Source: CAVOJV01 sp963696325 (GTDB lineage Bacteria > Pseudomonadota > Gammaproteobacteria > Competibacterales > Competibacteraceae). From it: DNA of 64,000 nucleotides. The notes beneath the pieces are model-generated. The model ran no database searches. It was not told the DNA's origin and was given only the letters and a program-made list of their open reading frames with translations. This document shows, piece after piece, positions 10,350 to 20,046 of the stretch. Every line of letters begins with the position of its first letter. Position 1 is the stretch's first letter. The stretch covers positions 1 to 64,000 of the forward strand of contig CAVOJV010000028.1 in the NCBI GenBank assembly GCA_963696325.1, given 5' to 3'. A program made the position numbers and the translations under genes.

Positions 10350-11822
10350 ATGAAAATCCAAATTCCCCGCTTTGCACAGGCCCGCGTGCTGATCGTCGGC
10401 GACGTGATGCTGGATCGCTATTGGCATGGTCCCACCGCGCGCATTTCCCCGGAAGCTCCGGTGCCGGTCGTCAAGGTAGAGGAGATCGAGGAACGCCCCG
10501 GCGGGGCCGCCAATGTGGCGGTCAACATCGCTACCCTGGGAGGCCAGGTTCAGGTGCTGGGCGTGACCGGTGCCGATGAGGCGGCTAACGCTCTCGCCGC
10601 CCGGCTTGACAGGTTGGGAGTGGCGAGCGATCTGCTGCGCCTTAAGGGCCAGGCCACCATCACCAAGCTGCGCGTAGTCAGCCGCCATCAGCAACTGTTG
10701 CGGTTGGATTTCGAGGACGGCTTCCCCGGTTTCAATCCCGCCGCGCTGAGGGCGCGCTTCGCTAACCACCTGTTGGCGGCGGATGTGGTGGTATTGTCCG
10801 ACTACGCCAAGGGAACCCTGCGCGAGGTGCAGGGCTATATCCAGCAGGCTCGCGCCCATGGCCGCCAGGTGCTGGTGGACCCCAAGGGATGGGATTTTAC
10901 CCCCTACCGGGGCGCCACCCTGATCACCCCCAACCTGGCCGAACTGGAGGCCGTGGCAGGACCATGCCGCAGCGACGAAGAACTGGTGGCCAAAGGCATG
11001 AATCTAATCCGCGACCTGCAGTTAGAGGCCCTGCTGATTACCCGCAGCGAACGCGGCATGACCCTTTTGCAGCGTGACCACGACCCTCTGCACCTTGCCG
11101 CCCGCGCCCGCGAGGTCTTCGATGTGACCGGCGCCGGTGACACGGTCATCGCCGCGCTGGCGGCGGGGCTGGCGGCGGGCATGGATCTGGTAGCAGCCAC
11201 GGCGTTGGCCAATCTGGCCGCCGGCATCGTGGTGGGCAAGCTGGGTACCGCCAGCGTCACCGTCTCTGAACTGCAACGCGCGCTTTACGAACACGATGAA
11301 CCGGTCCGCGGTGTGCTCAGCGAGGAACAACTCGTGGCGGCGGTGGCCGATGCCAAGGCACATGGGGAGACCATCGTCATGACCAACGGCTGCTTCGATA
11401 TTTTGCACGCCGGTCACGTAGCCTATCTGGAACAGGCCCGCCGTCTGGGCAACCGCCTGATCGTGGCGATCAACGACGATGCGTCGGTGCGCCGTCTCAA
11501 GGGCGAGAATCGGCCAGTTAATACCCTGGAGGGGCGCATGCGGGTACTGGCGGGGCTGGCCTCGGTGGACTGGGTGGTGCCATTTGCCGAGGCTACCCCG
11601 GAGCGGTTGATCTGCCGCGTCAAGCCCGACTACCTGGTCAAGGGGGGTGACAACGACCCCGCCAGAATACCCGGCAACCGCTGCGTGTGGGAGGCCGGTG
11701 GCCAGGTAGTGGTCATGGACTATATCGATGGCTGCTCCACCACCGGCACCATCGCCCGCATCCTCAATCCCCACCAGCCTAATCTCTCCTACCTCCCTTT
11801 TCAAAAGAGGGAGAGCGAATGA
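10350..11822 (+). CDS. hldE: Bifunctional heptose-7-phosphate kinase / heptose-1-phosphate adenylyltransferase HldE
   Basis: Makes ADP-heptose for the LPS inner core. Protein of 490 aa from ATG 10350 (MKIQIPRFAQARVLIVGDVM). Residues ~1-320 are a PfkB/ribokinase domain with the RPGGAANVAVNIATLGG signature and the DVTGAGDTV anion-hole motif. Residues ~345-480 are a cytidylyltransferase-like domain with GCFDILHAGH (HxGH, ~350). The stop overlaps the next start in ATGA at 11819, so it heads a translationally coupled operon with the FAD oxidoreductase, aldo/keto reductase and waaA. The last ~15 residues (ending YLPFQKRESE) run past the usual family end. Confidence 0.95.
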   Translation: MKIQIPRFAQARVLIVGDVMLDRYWHGPTARISPEAPVPVVKVEEIEERPGGAANVAVNIATLGGQVQVLGVTGADEAANALAARLDRLGVASDLLRLKGQATITKLRVVSRHQQLLRLDFEDGFPGFNPAALRARFANHLLAADVVVLSDYAKGTLREVQGYIQQARAHGRQVLVDPKGWDFTPYRGATLITPNLAELEAVAGPCRSDEELVAKGMNLIRDLQLEALLITRSERGMTLLQRDHDPLHLAARAREVFDVTGAGDTVIAALAAGLAAGMDLVAATALANLAAGIVVGKLGTASVTVSELQRALYEHDEPVRGVLSEEQLVAAVADAKAHGETIVMTNGCFDILHAGHVAYLEQARRLGNRLIVAINDDASVRRLKGENRPVNTLEGRMRVLAGLASVDWVVPFAEATPERLICRVKPDYLVKGGDNDPARIPGNRCVWEAGGQVVVMDYIDGCSTTGTIARILNPHQPNLSYLPFQKRESE

Positions 11823-12988
11823 CTGCTTTGACGGTCGATGTCGCCATTGTCGGCGGTGGGATCGCCGGCCTTTGGCTACTGGCCCGGCTGCGCGCCCGGG
11901 GTTATGGAGCGCTGCTCATCGAGCACGACCGGTTGGGAGCCGGGCAGACCATCTGCTCGCAAGGAATTATTCACGGCGGCACCAAATATGCCCTGCACGG
12001 CAAGGTCTCCGGCGCGACCCGCGCCATCAGCGACATGCCTGCGGTCTGGCGGCGCTGCCTGGCCGGCACCGGCGAAGTGGACCTTTCCGGGGTAGCGGTG
12101 CTGGCGGAGCATCAGCACCTGTGGGCCAGCGGTTCTCTCCCCTCGCGCTTGGTCGGCTTTTTCGCCAGCCACGCCATGCAGAGCCGCATGGAACGGATAA
12201 GCTCCGACGATTTCCCCACGGCCCTGCGCCACCCTGGCTTTCGCGGTAGCCTTTACCGCCTCGCTGAACCGGTGCTGGATATCGCTTCGCTGTTGCGGGC
12301 GCTCGCCGATCGGCAGCCTCAGGCACTGCGGTACGGCCAGGCGTCCATCGCTCCAACCGCCGGCGGAGCCATCAGCTTGTGTGCCCCGGACCAGGAACCG
12401 CTGACCGTCAAGGCTCAGCGCGTCGTGCTGACCGCCGGCGCCGGCAATGGTATTCTCGGTGCGGCACCCATGCAACTCCGTCCCCTGCATATGGTCATGG
12501 CGCGCGGGACAAACCTACCGGGCGGCTTGTATGCCCATTGCCTGGGCGCTAGCGATACCCCCCGCCTGACCATCACCTCTCACCGGGATCAGGCCGGCCG
12601 GGTCGTCTGGTATCTGGGCGGGCAGCTTGCAGAAGCGGGGGTGAAGCGTAACACTCACCAGCAAATTCTTGCGGCCCGTCAGGAGTTAGTTGAGTTACTG
12701 CCCTGGCTGGATCTGGCCGGGGCACAGTTCACCACTTTGCGGGTGGACCGCGCCGAAGCCCGCGCTGACGGTAAGCGCCCCGATACACCGGGCGTGTTTC
12801 AGCATGGTCAGGTTATTACCGCCTGGCCCACCAAGCTGGCCATGACCCCCCTGCTGGCCGACGCAGTGCTGGAACGGCTGGCGCGGGATGGCATTCAGCC
12901 AAGCGGCGCCGAGCTTGGCCGCCTCGCCGCCTGGCCGCGCCCTCAGGTGGCCAGCTATCCCTGGGACGAGGAGCGGGAATGGTGCTGA
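11819..12988 (+). CDS. FAD-dependent oxidoreductase of the DAO family
   Basis: A 389 aa flavoprotein. The N-terminal Rossmann motif VAIVGGGIAGLWLLARL binds FAD, followed by a ribose-binding acidic residue in LLIEHD. GIIHGGTKYALHG resembles the GIIHxG loop of glycerol-3-phosphate and L-2-hydroxyglutarate oxidases. The substrate is unknown. It starts inside the hldE stop (ATGA) and overlaps the aldo/keto reductase by 10 bp, so it is co-translated with LPS core genes. That placement suggests a sugar or envelope-related substrate, but this is inference. No signal peptide or membrane helix was noticed. Confidence 0.78.
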   Translation: MTALTVDVAIVGGGIAGLWLLARLRARGYGALLIEHDRLGAGQTICSQGIIHGGTKYALHGKVSGATRAISDMPAVWRRCLAGTGEVDLSGVAVLAEHQHLWASGSLPSRLVGFFASHAMQSRMERISSDDFPTALRHPGFRGSLYRLAEPVLDIASLLRALADRQPQALRYGQASIAPTAGGAISLCAPDQEPLTVKAQRVVLTAGAGNGILGAAPMQLRPLHMVMARGTNLPGGLYAHCLGASDTPRLTITSHRDQAGRVVWYLGGQLAEAGVKRNTHQQILAARQELVELLPWLDLAGAQFTTLRVDRAEARADGKRPDTPGVFQHGQVITAWPTKLAMTPLLADAVLERLARDGIQPSGAELGRLAAWPRPQVASYPWDEEREWC

Positions 12989-13767
12989 GGCCGCTGGGAA
13001 ATACCGGCATCCGGGTAAGTCCCCTGGGACTGGGCACGGTCAAGTTTGGCCGCAATCAGGAGGTGAAATATCCCCACCCCTTTGCGCTGCCCACCGACCA
13101 AGAAATACTGCAACTGCTGGAATTGGCCCGGGACTTGGGCATCAATCTGCTCGATACCGCCCCCGCCTACGGCAGCAGCGAGGAGCGCCTGGGCCGGCTG
13201 CTGCGGGGAGGCCGGCAGGACTGGGTGATTGTCACCAAGGTGGGAGAAGAATTCAGCGCTGGTCGCGCTCATTTTGATTTTTCCGCCCCCGCCACCCGTG
13301 CCAGTGTGGAGCGCAGCCTGCGGCGCCTGGGCACCGATTACCTGGACGCGGTGTTGATCCACTCCAACGGCGACGATGTCCGCATCCTGCAAGAGGAAGG
13401 CACGCTGGATACGTTGCTGGATCTGAAGACGCAAGGTCTGGTGCGGGCGGTGGGCATGTCCAGCAAGACTCTAGCGGGTGGGTTGCTGGCCGCGCAACGT
13501 TGCGACGTGGTGATGGTCACATACAACCTCATGCGGCAGGAGGAATTGCCGGTGATCCGCGCCGCCCATGCGGCGGGTACGGGCGTGCTGATCAAAAAGG
13601 GACTGCTCAGCGGCCATCTGGAGCAACTGGGCGGAACCGACCCCGTGACGGCTTCGCTGCGGTTGATCTTCGCCGAACCGGGCGTGAGCAGCGCAGTGGT
13701 GGGTATGCTTAATCCCGCCCATTTGTGTGCTGATGCGGCGGCGTTGGCGCGGGTGTTGGATGGCTAA
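12979..13767 (+). CDS. Aldo/keto reductase
   Basis: A 262 aa NADPH-dependent reductase of the AKR superfamily, shorter than the usual ~320 aa but with the complete catalytic tetrad: Asp and Tyr in LLDTAPAYGSSEERLG, Lys in VIVTKVGEEF and His in DAVLIHSNG. The first residues (LRPLGNTGIRVSPLGLGTVKFG) are the standard barrel start. The C-terminal coenzyme region is abbreviated, ending in SSAVVGMLNPAHL. It overlaps the FAD oxidoreductase by 10 bp and precedes waaA by 12 bp. The substrate is unknown; it may act with the oxidoreductase on a common carbonyl/hydroxyl pair. Confidence 0.85.
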   Translation: MVLRPLGNTGIRVSPLGLGTVKFGRNQEVKYPHPFALPTDQEILQLLELARDLGINLLDTAPAYGSSEERLGRLLRGGRQDWVIVTKVGEEFSAGRAHFDFSAPATRASVERSLRRLGTDYLDAVLIHSNGDDVRILQEEGTLDTLLDLKTQGLVRAVGMSSKTLAGGLLAAQRCDVVMVTYNLMRQEELPVIRAAHAAGTGVLIKKGLLSGHLEQLGGTDPVTASLRLIFAEPGVSSAVVGMLNPAHLCADAAALARVLDG

Positions 13768-13779
13768 GCTCTGATCAAC

Positions 13780-15078
13780 ATGCGCCATCTCTATACGGCA
13801 CTGCTTTACCTGGCTACCCCCCTGATCCTGGCCCGGCTGTATTGGCGCAGCCGCCGCTTGCCCGATTACCGTCATCGCTGGGCCGAGCGCTTCGGCGTAT
13901 TTCCCGCGCTGCCAGTGCCTGGTTGTCTGTGGATTCACGCGGTGTCGGTGGGCGAGACCCGCGCCGCGCTACCGTTAATCCGCGCCTTGCGGGAACGTTA
14001 CCCGACATGGCCGCTGTTGATCACCACCACTACCCCTACCGGCTCTCAGCAGGTGCGCGAAGCACTGAGAGATGCGGTATGGCACGTTTATGCTCCCTAT
14101 GACCTGCCCGGCGCGGTGACCCGCTTTCTGGCGCGCACCCGCCCGCGACTCGCCGTGGTCATGGAAACCGAGCTGTGGCCCAACCTCTTCCATTACTGTG
14201 CGGCGGCGGGTATTCCCACGGTGGTGGCCAACGCCCGTCTCTCCGAACACTCCGCGCGAGGCTATGCCCGCTTGGGTAGTTTGACGGCGCAGATGCTGGC
14301 CAAGAGCACCCTCGTTGCCGCCCAGTCCGAGGCGGATGCCGCCCGCTTTCGCGCCCTGGGGGCGGCACGGGTGCGGGTAACCGGCAACCTCAAATACGAT
14401 TTGGCGCTGCCGCCGGCGCTCCTTGCGCAAGGCCAGGAACTGCGGCGGGCCTGGGGCGCGCAGCGACCAGTGTTGATTGCGGCCAGCACCCACGCTGGGG
14501 AGGAGGAACTGATCCTGGACGCCTGTGACCGGTTGCGCTGCCGTTTTTCAGATCTGCTGCTGGTCCTGGCCCCCCGCCACCCGGAGCGGTTCCCGGTAGT
14601 GACGGAGCTTTGCCGGCGGCGCGGCCTGCCGCTGGTGGCGCGCAGCGAGCAGCGGCGTTGTGAACAAGCTACCCAGGTCTTTCTGGGCGATAGTATGGGC
14701 GAACTGCTGCTGTTTTATGCTGCCGCTGATGTCGCTTTCGTAGGCGGCAGCCTGGTCCCGGTCGGCGGCCACAACGTCCTGGAACCCGCGCTCTTGGGTC
14801 TACCGGTCCTGTTCGGACCACAGATGTTCAATTTCAGCGAGGCCAGCCTGCATCTGCTGGAGGCGCGGGCGGCCTGGCGGGTGAATGACGCTGCCGAACT
14901 GGCGGAAACCGCCGGGCGGCTGCTTAGCGATCCTGCCCGGCGGCGGGCGGCGGGGCGGCGCGGCAAGGCGATGGTGGAAGCCAATCGCGGAGCGCTGGCG
15001 GCCTTGGTTGAGATTATTGGTGACCTGCTAGACGAAGTGAACAACGCGGCAGTTAGACCTGCCCGCGACAGCGGATAA
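13780..15078 (+). CDS. waaA: 3-deoxy-D-manno-octulosonic acid (Kdo) transferase WaaA
   Basis: Adds Kdo from CMP-Kdo to lipid IVA at the cytoplasmic face of the inner membrane. The 432 aa protein has an N-terminal membrane anchor (TALLYLATPLILARLYW). The GT30 motifs follow: WIHAVSVGETRAA with the catalytic Glu, TTTTPTGSQQV, then in the C-terminal Rossmann half LVLAPRHPERF and FVGGSLVPVGGHNVLEPA for donor binding. It is the last gene of the hldE operon; 153 bp without a gene separate it from the DegQ-type protease. Confidence 0.94.
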   Translation: MRHLYTALLYLATPLILARLYWRSRRLPDYRHRWAERFGVFPALPVPGCLWIHAVSVGETRAALPLIRALRERYPTWPLLITTTTPTGSQQVREALRDAVWHVYAPYDLPGAVTRFLARTRPRLAVVMETELWPNLFHYCAAAGIPTVVANARLSEHSARGYARLGSLTAQMLAKSTLVAAQSEADAARFRALGAARVRVTGNLKYDLALPPALLAQGQELRRAWGAQRPVLIAASTHAGEEELILDACDRLRCRFSDLLLVLAPRHPERFPVVTELCRRRGLPLVARSEQRRCEQATQVFLGDSMGELLLFYAAADVAFVGGSLVPVGGHNVLEPALLGLPVLFGPQMFNFSEASLHLLEARAAWRVNDAAELAETAGRLLSDPARRRAAGRRGKAMVEANRGALAALVEIIGDLLDEVNNAAVRPARDSG

Positions 15079-15231
15079 GGGGGACGGGGATTGTAAAGGC
15101 AACCGCTGCAATGCGGGTTACGCTAGAATTAAAATTTATCGATCGTTACCTGCGTTCCAGCGACCGGGTTATTGCTGTTTCACCATGCCAAGCGGAGCGG
15201 CCTGTGTATGCAAACCTTCACGGAGATAACC

Positions 15232-16656
15232 ATGCGGCATAAACCGATAATTCGTCCGGCGGCCTGGTTTATTGTCGCTCTGCTGGGCTGCTGGCAGCCC
15301 GTGCCGCTAGGAGCTGTCGAGTTGCCGGACTTCAGGAAACTGGTCAAGCAGAACGAACCGGCGGTGGTGAATATCAGCACTACCCAGAAAATCGCCAAAA
15401 CCCCTGGACGGTCCCGTATTCCCAATGCGCCAGATACGCCGGGGGATAACCCGTTCAACGAGTTCTTCAAGCGTTTTTTCAATGATCGCCCGGATTTACC
15501 GCGCGAGCGCCAGTCCCAGTCATTGGGGTCTGGTTTTATCCTCTCGGCGGATGGTTACATCCTGACCAATGCCCATGTCGCCGTGGACGCTGATAAGATC
15601 ATCGTGCGGCTCAGCGATAACCGAGAGAAGCCGGCCAAGCTCGTGGGAGTGGACGAATTGACGGACGTGGCGCTGCTCAAGATCGATGACACTAATTTAC
15701 CAATCGTGACTATCGGCGATTCCGATGCGTTAGAGGTGGGTGAGTGGGTGTTGGCTATCGGTTCTCCCTTCGGCCTGGAACATACCGCCACTCAGGGTAT
15801 TGTCAGCGCCGTGGGCCGCAATCTGCCGAGCGACGCTTATGTGCCCTTTATCCAAACCGACGCCGCTGTCAATCCCGGCAACTCCGGCGGCCCGCTGTTC
15901 AACGCCCGCGGCCAGGTGGTGGGTATCAATTCCCAGATCTACAGCAGCACGGGGGGCTATATGGGCCTGTCCTTCGCTATTCCCATTAAGCTGGCCATGC
16001 AAGTTGCCGAGCAGCTCAAGGCGACGGGTCAAGTCACTCGCGGCTGGATGGGGGTTATGGTCCAAAACGTTAGCGACGACCTAGCCGAGGCTTTCGGGCT
16101 GGATCGTGCCCGCGGGGCGCTGGTATCCCAGATATTGCCCGACAGTCCGGCCGCCAGAGCCGGTTTTCAGATAGGTGACATCATTCTGCGGTACGGCGGT
16201 GAGCCAGTGGAACAATCCTCCCAACTGCCGCGCATGATTGGAGTGACACCGGTGGGCAAAACCGTGGCTATGTCGGTGCTGCGCCGCGGTAGTCCGCTCG
16301 AAATCAAGGCTACGATCGCCCGCCTCGAGGAGCATGATGATGAGGTGGCCGCCATGGATGAATACGAGCAACCGCAAATCAGGATCGTGGTCGCTGATCT
16401 AAGCGGCGAGCAGCGCAAGGAGCTCAAGACCGAGGATCGCGGCATCCTGGTCCAGAATGTCAGCGATGGCCCGGCGGCGAATGCCGGTATCTATCCAGAT
16501 GATGTGATTCTGATGGTCAATCAGGAAAATGTGAAAAATGGCGCTCAGTTCGTCGAGTTGGTGAAGGCGGTGCCGCGTGGGAAGGTGGTGCCGGTGTTGG
16601 TGCAGCGCAATGATGAGACGATCTTTCTGGCCCTGAGGATTCCCGACAAGGATTAA
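15232..16656 (+). CDS. degQ: Periplasmic serine endoprotease, DegQ/HtrA family
   Basis: Quality-control protease for misfolded envelope proteins. The ATG at 15232 is chosen because GGAG lies seven bases upstream; the 474 aa product then begins with a basic and hydrophobic signal peptide (RPAAWFIVALLGCW). The catalytic triad is His115 (TNAHV), Asp145 (LTDVALLKID) and Ser218 (NPGNSGGPLF), with normal DegP-like spacing. Two PDZ domains follow at about 280-370 and 395-470. It could be called MucD or DegQ; the family cannot be split reliably by eye. Its stop overlaps the convergent mprF stop by 3 bp. Confidence 0.92.
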   Translation: MRHKPIIRPAAWFIVALLGCWQPVPLGAVELPDFRKLVKQNEPAVVNISTTQKIAKTPGRSRIPNAPDTPGDNPFNEFFKRFFNDRPDLPRERQSQSLGSGFILSADGYILTNAHVAVDADKIIVRLSDNREKPAKLVGVDELTDVALLKIDDTNLPIVTIGDSDALEVGEWVLAIGSPFGLEHTATQGIVSAVGRNLPSDAYVPFIQTDAAVNPGNSGGPLFNARGQVVGINSQIYSSTGGYMGLSFAIPIKLAMQVAEQLKATGQVTRGWMGVMVQNVSDDLAEAFGLDRARGALVSQILPDSPAARAGFQIGDIILRYGGEPVEQSSQLPRMIGVTPVGKTVAMSVLRRGSPLEIKATIARLEEHDDEVAAMDEYEQPQIRIVVADLSGEQRKELKTEDRGILVQNVSDGPAANAGIYPDDVILMVNQENVKNGAQFVELVKAVPRGKVVPVLVQRNDETIFLALRIPDKD

Positions 16657-19262
16657 CGGCCAGGGTCTGGATGGTTGGCGGCGCGGTTGACTGCCGGTGT
16701 GGCACTGGTGCTTCGTCCATCTCCGGCGATAAGCACCGTGAGGTCGGTAAGGATATGCGGCAGGCTGATGCCGCCCGGCACAGCGAGATAGCGGGGTTCC
16801 CAGCGGGGCTGAAATTTATCCTTGGACTGGCGTAGACTCCTAAAATTAAATAACTGGTCATTGTGGACGAATGCGGAGGCGCTGAACCGGTTCCAGAGGG
16901 GCGCCAGGCTGCGGTTCTGCAGACCCACCAGCGGGGCCATGCCCAGATTGAACCAGGCATAGCCCTGCTCCCTGCCCCAGCGCATGGTCTGGATTAAGAG
17001 GTAATCCGCGAGCCCAGGAGGGGTATCGGGCAGGTAGCGCAGGAGATCGAGAGATAGTTCCTGTTTGCCGCCACCCAGCCATAGGGTAGCGAAGGCAATG
17101 ATAGCTTCGCCGCGCCTGACTACCGCTACGGGGCACAAGCGCAGGTAGTCCTCCCTGAAAAAGCCTAGGGAAAAGCCCTTGTCCCGCCCGCCAGTGCTGC
17201 CCAGCCAAGCCTCGGATACACGGCTCAGAGTCGGCAGCAGCGCAGCAACAGCCTCGGGTTGGACCATTTCGAAGCGGCAGCCCTCCCGCGCCAGCCGGCG
17301 CAGAGTGCTGTACATTCCCTTATGAGCCCTCCCTTGCAGGGAAACGTTTGCCAAGGGGACCCGCGCCGTCTCGCCGATCTTCAGCAGGGTCAGGCCGAGT
17401 TCCACGTACAGATCCAGGTTATTGGGGTGGGCCTGATAAAATACGGTCCAGCCGCCGTAATGTTCACATAGCTCCCGGAATTCCCAGGCCAGTTCCCGCC
17501 TTTCCTCGTCAGAGGGCGCCACCGGATCACCCATCGCCGCCCAAGTGCGGCCCTCCACGCCATACATGATGAAGGCGGTGCGGGCACGATTGAACAGCAG
17601 GGCTTTGTCTCCCAGCAGGGCTAAATGGGGATAGGTCTCCCCGGCGGCGGCAATGATCGTTGGAAGTTCGCGCAGTTCCTGGGCATTCGGTAGCGCGAGC
17701 TGGAAGGGCGCCCGCCGCAGCCACTTGGCCAGCGCAAATGTTAGCCCTATTCCCCATACTCCCGCCATGGCTCGCAAAAAACGAGACGCATCCCCTTGAT
17801 TGCTGGAGCTGAATTCCCACCACAGGGTATTCGAATAAGTCAACTGCTTGTAAGAAAACAAGCCCAACCACAGGGTACAGATCAGGATCAAAGCGATGGT
17901 GGCGATCCAGCCAGCGGTCAAGCGCTCATCGAGCAGGGCAGTCCGGCGGTAAAAGTCGCGCCGACAGGGCAACAGACCCGCCAGCAGAGCGCTCAAAACC
18001 AACGCCTCTTCGTAATCGAAACCTTTGAGTAAGGACGCCGCGATGCCAGCGAGCAGCAGCACGACTGTCAGCAGCCAAGCGGTATCGAGCCGGCGTTGCA
18101 GCCCGCGCGCCAGCAGCAGCAGCCCTACGCCTACCAGGCTGCCGGTAAAATGGCCAAGCTCCAGTACTGCCAGGGGCATAAAATCCCCGAACCAGTCCAG
18201 CCGGGTCGCCACGACCGGGGTTGCCGCCGAAAACAGCAGCAGCGCACCGCTGGCCAGAGCCATCAGCGCCAGGGCCTGAGGCAACAAGACGGGAATCCAG
18301 GGACCGACTACCCGCGGCAACCAGAGAACCCTCTGGGTATGGCGCCAGCCTTCGTGAATGCCAAGTCCAACGGTGGCGAGTGCCAGGGGTAGCAGGTAGT
18401 AGATGATCCGGTAGGCGAGCAGGGCGCCAAGTTCGTTGGCCACGGGGACATAGGGTGATAGCATAAGAATGATCAGTGATTCGAATACCCCCAAGCCACC
18501 GGGGACGTGGCTGATCAGCCCGGCGGTCTGGGCCACCAGGAAAACTCCTAGGAAATGCACGAAACTCAAGTTGTCGCTGGGCGGGAGCAGCACATACAGC
18601 ACGGTGCCGGCTATCGCCCAGTCCAGGATGCCGACCATCAATTGCGAGAGCGCCAGGCGGGTGCGCACCATGGGTAATTCCCATTGCCGAAACCGGAACG
18701 GTTGCCGGCGCACGATGCCCAATAGCAAATAGCCGGCGGGCGCTATCAGCATCAATAGCCCCAGAGGCTTCGTGTCGGCGAACGGCAGGTGCAACTGGAT
18801 CGGCAAATTGAGGGACATGAAAGCCAGGATGCCGCCGCCGATAGTCAGGATGCTGAGCCAGAGGGTCAGCGAGGTGAAGATGACCACCTTGGTGATGTCC
18901 ACGGCCGTCAGCCCCCAGCTCGAGTACAGCCGATAGCGCACCGAGCCGGAGGTCAGCACGGACAGGCCAACGGTATTGCTGAAGGCGTAGCTGACGAAGG
19001 CGGCGAAACCGACTTTGATCCAGGGTAGAGGACTGCGGATATAGCGCATGGCCAGCAGGTCATAACCGGTCATGGTCAGATAGCTGAGTCCCGTCCAGAG
19101 CAGGGCTAGCAACAGTTGCTGGGTGGGCAGCTTGCTGACATTGTTGACGATATCGTGGTAATTGTACTCAGCCAGGGTGTGCTGTAGTACCCAGAGGGCG
19201 GCGCCGAACAGCGACATACCGATCAGTGGGCCGAGGCCACGCAGGATGGCGGTTTTTTTCAT
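16653..19262 (-). CDS. mprF: Bifunctional phosphatidylglycerol lysyltransferase/flippase MprF
   Basis: Transfers an aminoacyl group (lysine or alanine) from tRNA to phosphatidylglycerol and flips the product outward, lowering surface negative charge. The 869 aa protein has an N-terminal flippase part with about 14 hydrophobic helices (residues ~1-510). A soluble DUF2156 acyltransferase domain follows (~540-850; motifs AAMGDPVAPSDEERRELAWEF, FFREDYLRLCPVAVV, WFNLGMAPLVGL). It stands alone, convergent with the protease and divergent from the DedA gene. The amino acid used cannot be read from the sequence. Confidence 0.88.
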   Translation of the reverse strand: MKKTAILRGLGPLIGMSLFGAALWVLQHTLAEYNYHDIVNNVSKLPTQQLLLALLWTGLSYLTMTGYDLLAMRYIRSPLPWIKVGFAAFVSYAFSNTVGLSVLTSGSVRYRLYSSWGLTAVDITKVVIFTSLTLWLSILTIGGGILAFMSLNLPIQLHLPFADTKPLGLLMLIAPAGYLLLGIVRRQPFRFRQWELPMVRTRLALSQLMVGILDWAIAGTVLYVLLPPSDNLSFVHFLGVFLVAQTAGLISHVPGGLGVFESLIILMLSPYVPVANELGALLAYRIIYYLLPLALATVGLGIHEGWRHTQRVLWLPRVVGPWIPVLLPQALALMALASGALLLFSAATPVVATRLDWFGDFMPLAVLELGHFTGSLVGVGLLLLARGLQRRLDTAWLLTVVLLLAGIAASLLKGFDYEEALVLSALLAGLLPCRRDFYRRTALLDERLTAGWIATIALILICTLWLGLFSYKQLTYSNTLWWEFSSSNQGDASRFLRAMAGVWGIGLTFALAKWLRRAPFQLALPNAQELRELPTIIAAAGETYPHLALLGDKALLFNRARTAFIMYGVEGRTWAAMGDPVAPSDEERRELAWEFRELCEHYGGWTVFYQAHPNNLDLYVELGLTLLKIGETARVPLANVSLQGRAHKGMYSTLRRLAREGCRFEMVQPEAVAALLPTLSRVSEAWLGSTGGRDKGFSLGFFREDYLRLCPVAVVRRGEAIIAFATLWLGGGKQELSLDLLRYLPDTPPGLADYLLIQTMRWGREQGYAWFNLGMAPLVGLQNRSLAPLWNRFSASAFVHNDQLFNFRSLRQSKDKFQPRWEPRYLAVPGGISLPHILTDLTVLIAGDGRSTSATPAVNRAANHPDPGR

Positions 19263-19341
19263 GAGTGCGAATGAATCCGGGCTTCCCGCTTAATGGCTAA
19301 GTGTGTTCATAACAGCAAAGCATTAAAGGAAATTTAAAATC

Positions 19342-19992
19342 ATGACGATTGACGCCCCCGATCTTGTGGGTTACTACCTTACCATCTTCAGGCCCTATCT
19401 GGAGCATTATGGCTATTGGACGGTTTTTGGCGCGATCCTGTTGGAAGACTTCGGCGTGCCAATGCCGGGGGAAACGCTACTAATCGCCGGCGCGCTGCTG
19501 GCCGCTCAGGGCGATCTTAGTATCTTACCCTTGCTGCTGGTGGCCTGGGCGGGAGCGGTCATCGGTGACAACATTGGCTATGCCATTGGTCGCTTCGGCG
19601 GTCACCGCGTGGTGCTGCGTTACGGTCGCTACCTATGGATTACGCCGGCGCGCCTGCAAGGGGTCCATGATTTCTTCCAGCGCTATGGTGGGCGGGTTGT
19701 CGTGGCTGCGCGCTTTTTCGCACTGCTGCGCCAGCTTAACGGTATTGTGGCCGGTATCAGTGACATGGACTGGTGGCGGTTTCTGGCCTACAACATTCTG
19801 GGCGCAGCGCTGTGGGTAAGCTTTTGGGGTCTGTTGGCCTACGGGTTGGGTGCTCACTTGACTGAGTTTCTGACCGCCCTCAAGCAAGTTGAACTATACC
19901 TGGTCGTCGTCATTGTGGTGGCAGTTGGTGCGCTGACGGTTTATTGGCTATGGTGGCGCGCCTACCGGTCTAGTCCCGAATCCGCACAGTAG
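19342..19992 (+). CDS. DedA family membrane protein
   Basis: A 216 aa inner-membrane protein of the DedA/SNARE-associated family, which includes undecaprenyl-phosphate and phospholipid flippases. The family signature is present: FGAILLEDFGVPMPGETLLI, then GDNIGYAIGRFGG, and the conserved Arg pattern VVVAARFFALLRQLNGIVAG. About five hydrophobic segments are visible. AAAGGAAATTT precedes the start. It is divergent from mprF (79 bp apart); the two lipid-related membrane proteins may respond to the same envelope need, which is inference. Confidence 0.87.
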   Translation: MTIDAPDLVGYYLTIFRPYLEHYGYWTVFGAILLEDFGVPMPGETLLIAGALLAAQGDLSILPLLLVAWAGAVIGDNIGYAIGRFGGHRVVLRYGRYLWITPARLQGVHDFFQRYGGRVVVAARFFALLRQLNGIVAGISDMDWWRFLAYNILGAALWVSFWGLLAYGLGAHLTEFLTALKQVELYLVVVIVVAVGALTVYWLWWRAYRSSPESAQ

Positions 19993-20046
19993 AAGATTTT
20001 CAGCGGGATAGCGCTTGCGTTGTGCGCAAAAAATACGTCCAGATGC

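Noticed and set aside
10094..10351. N-terminal extension of the msbA frame by 86 codons
   Set aside because: The extension has no MsbA similarity and overlaps the hldE start region; the internal Met matches the usual family start.
17926..18684. A 252-codon frame inside mprF
   Set aside because: Same strand, different frame from mprF; the product is Arg/Pro-rich shadow sequence typical of high GC.
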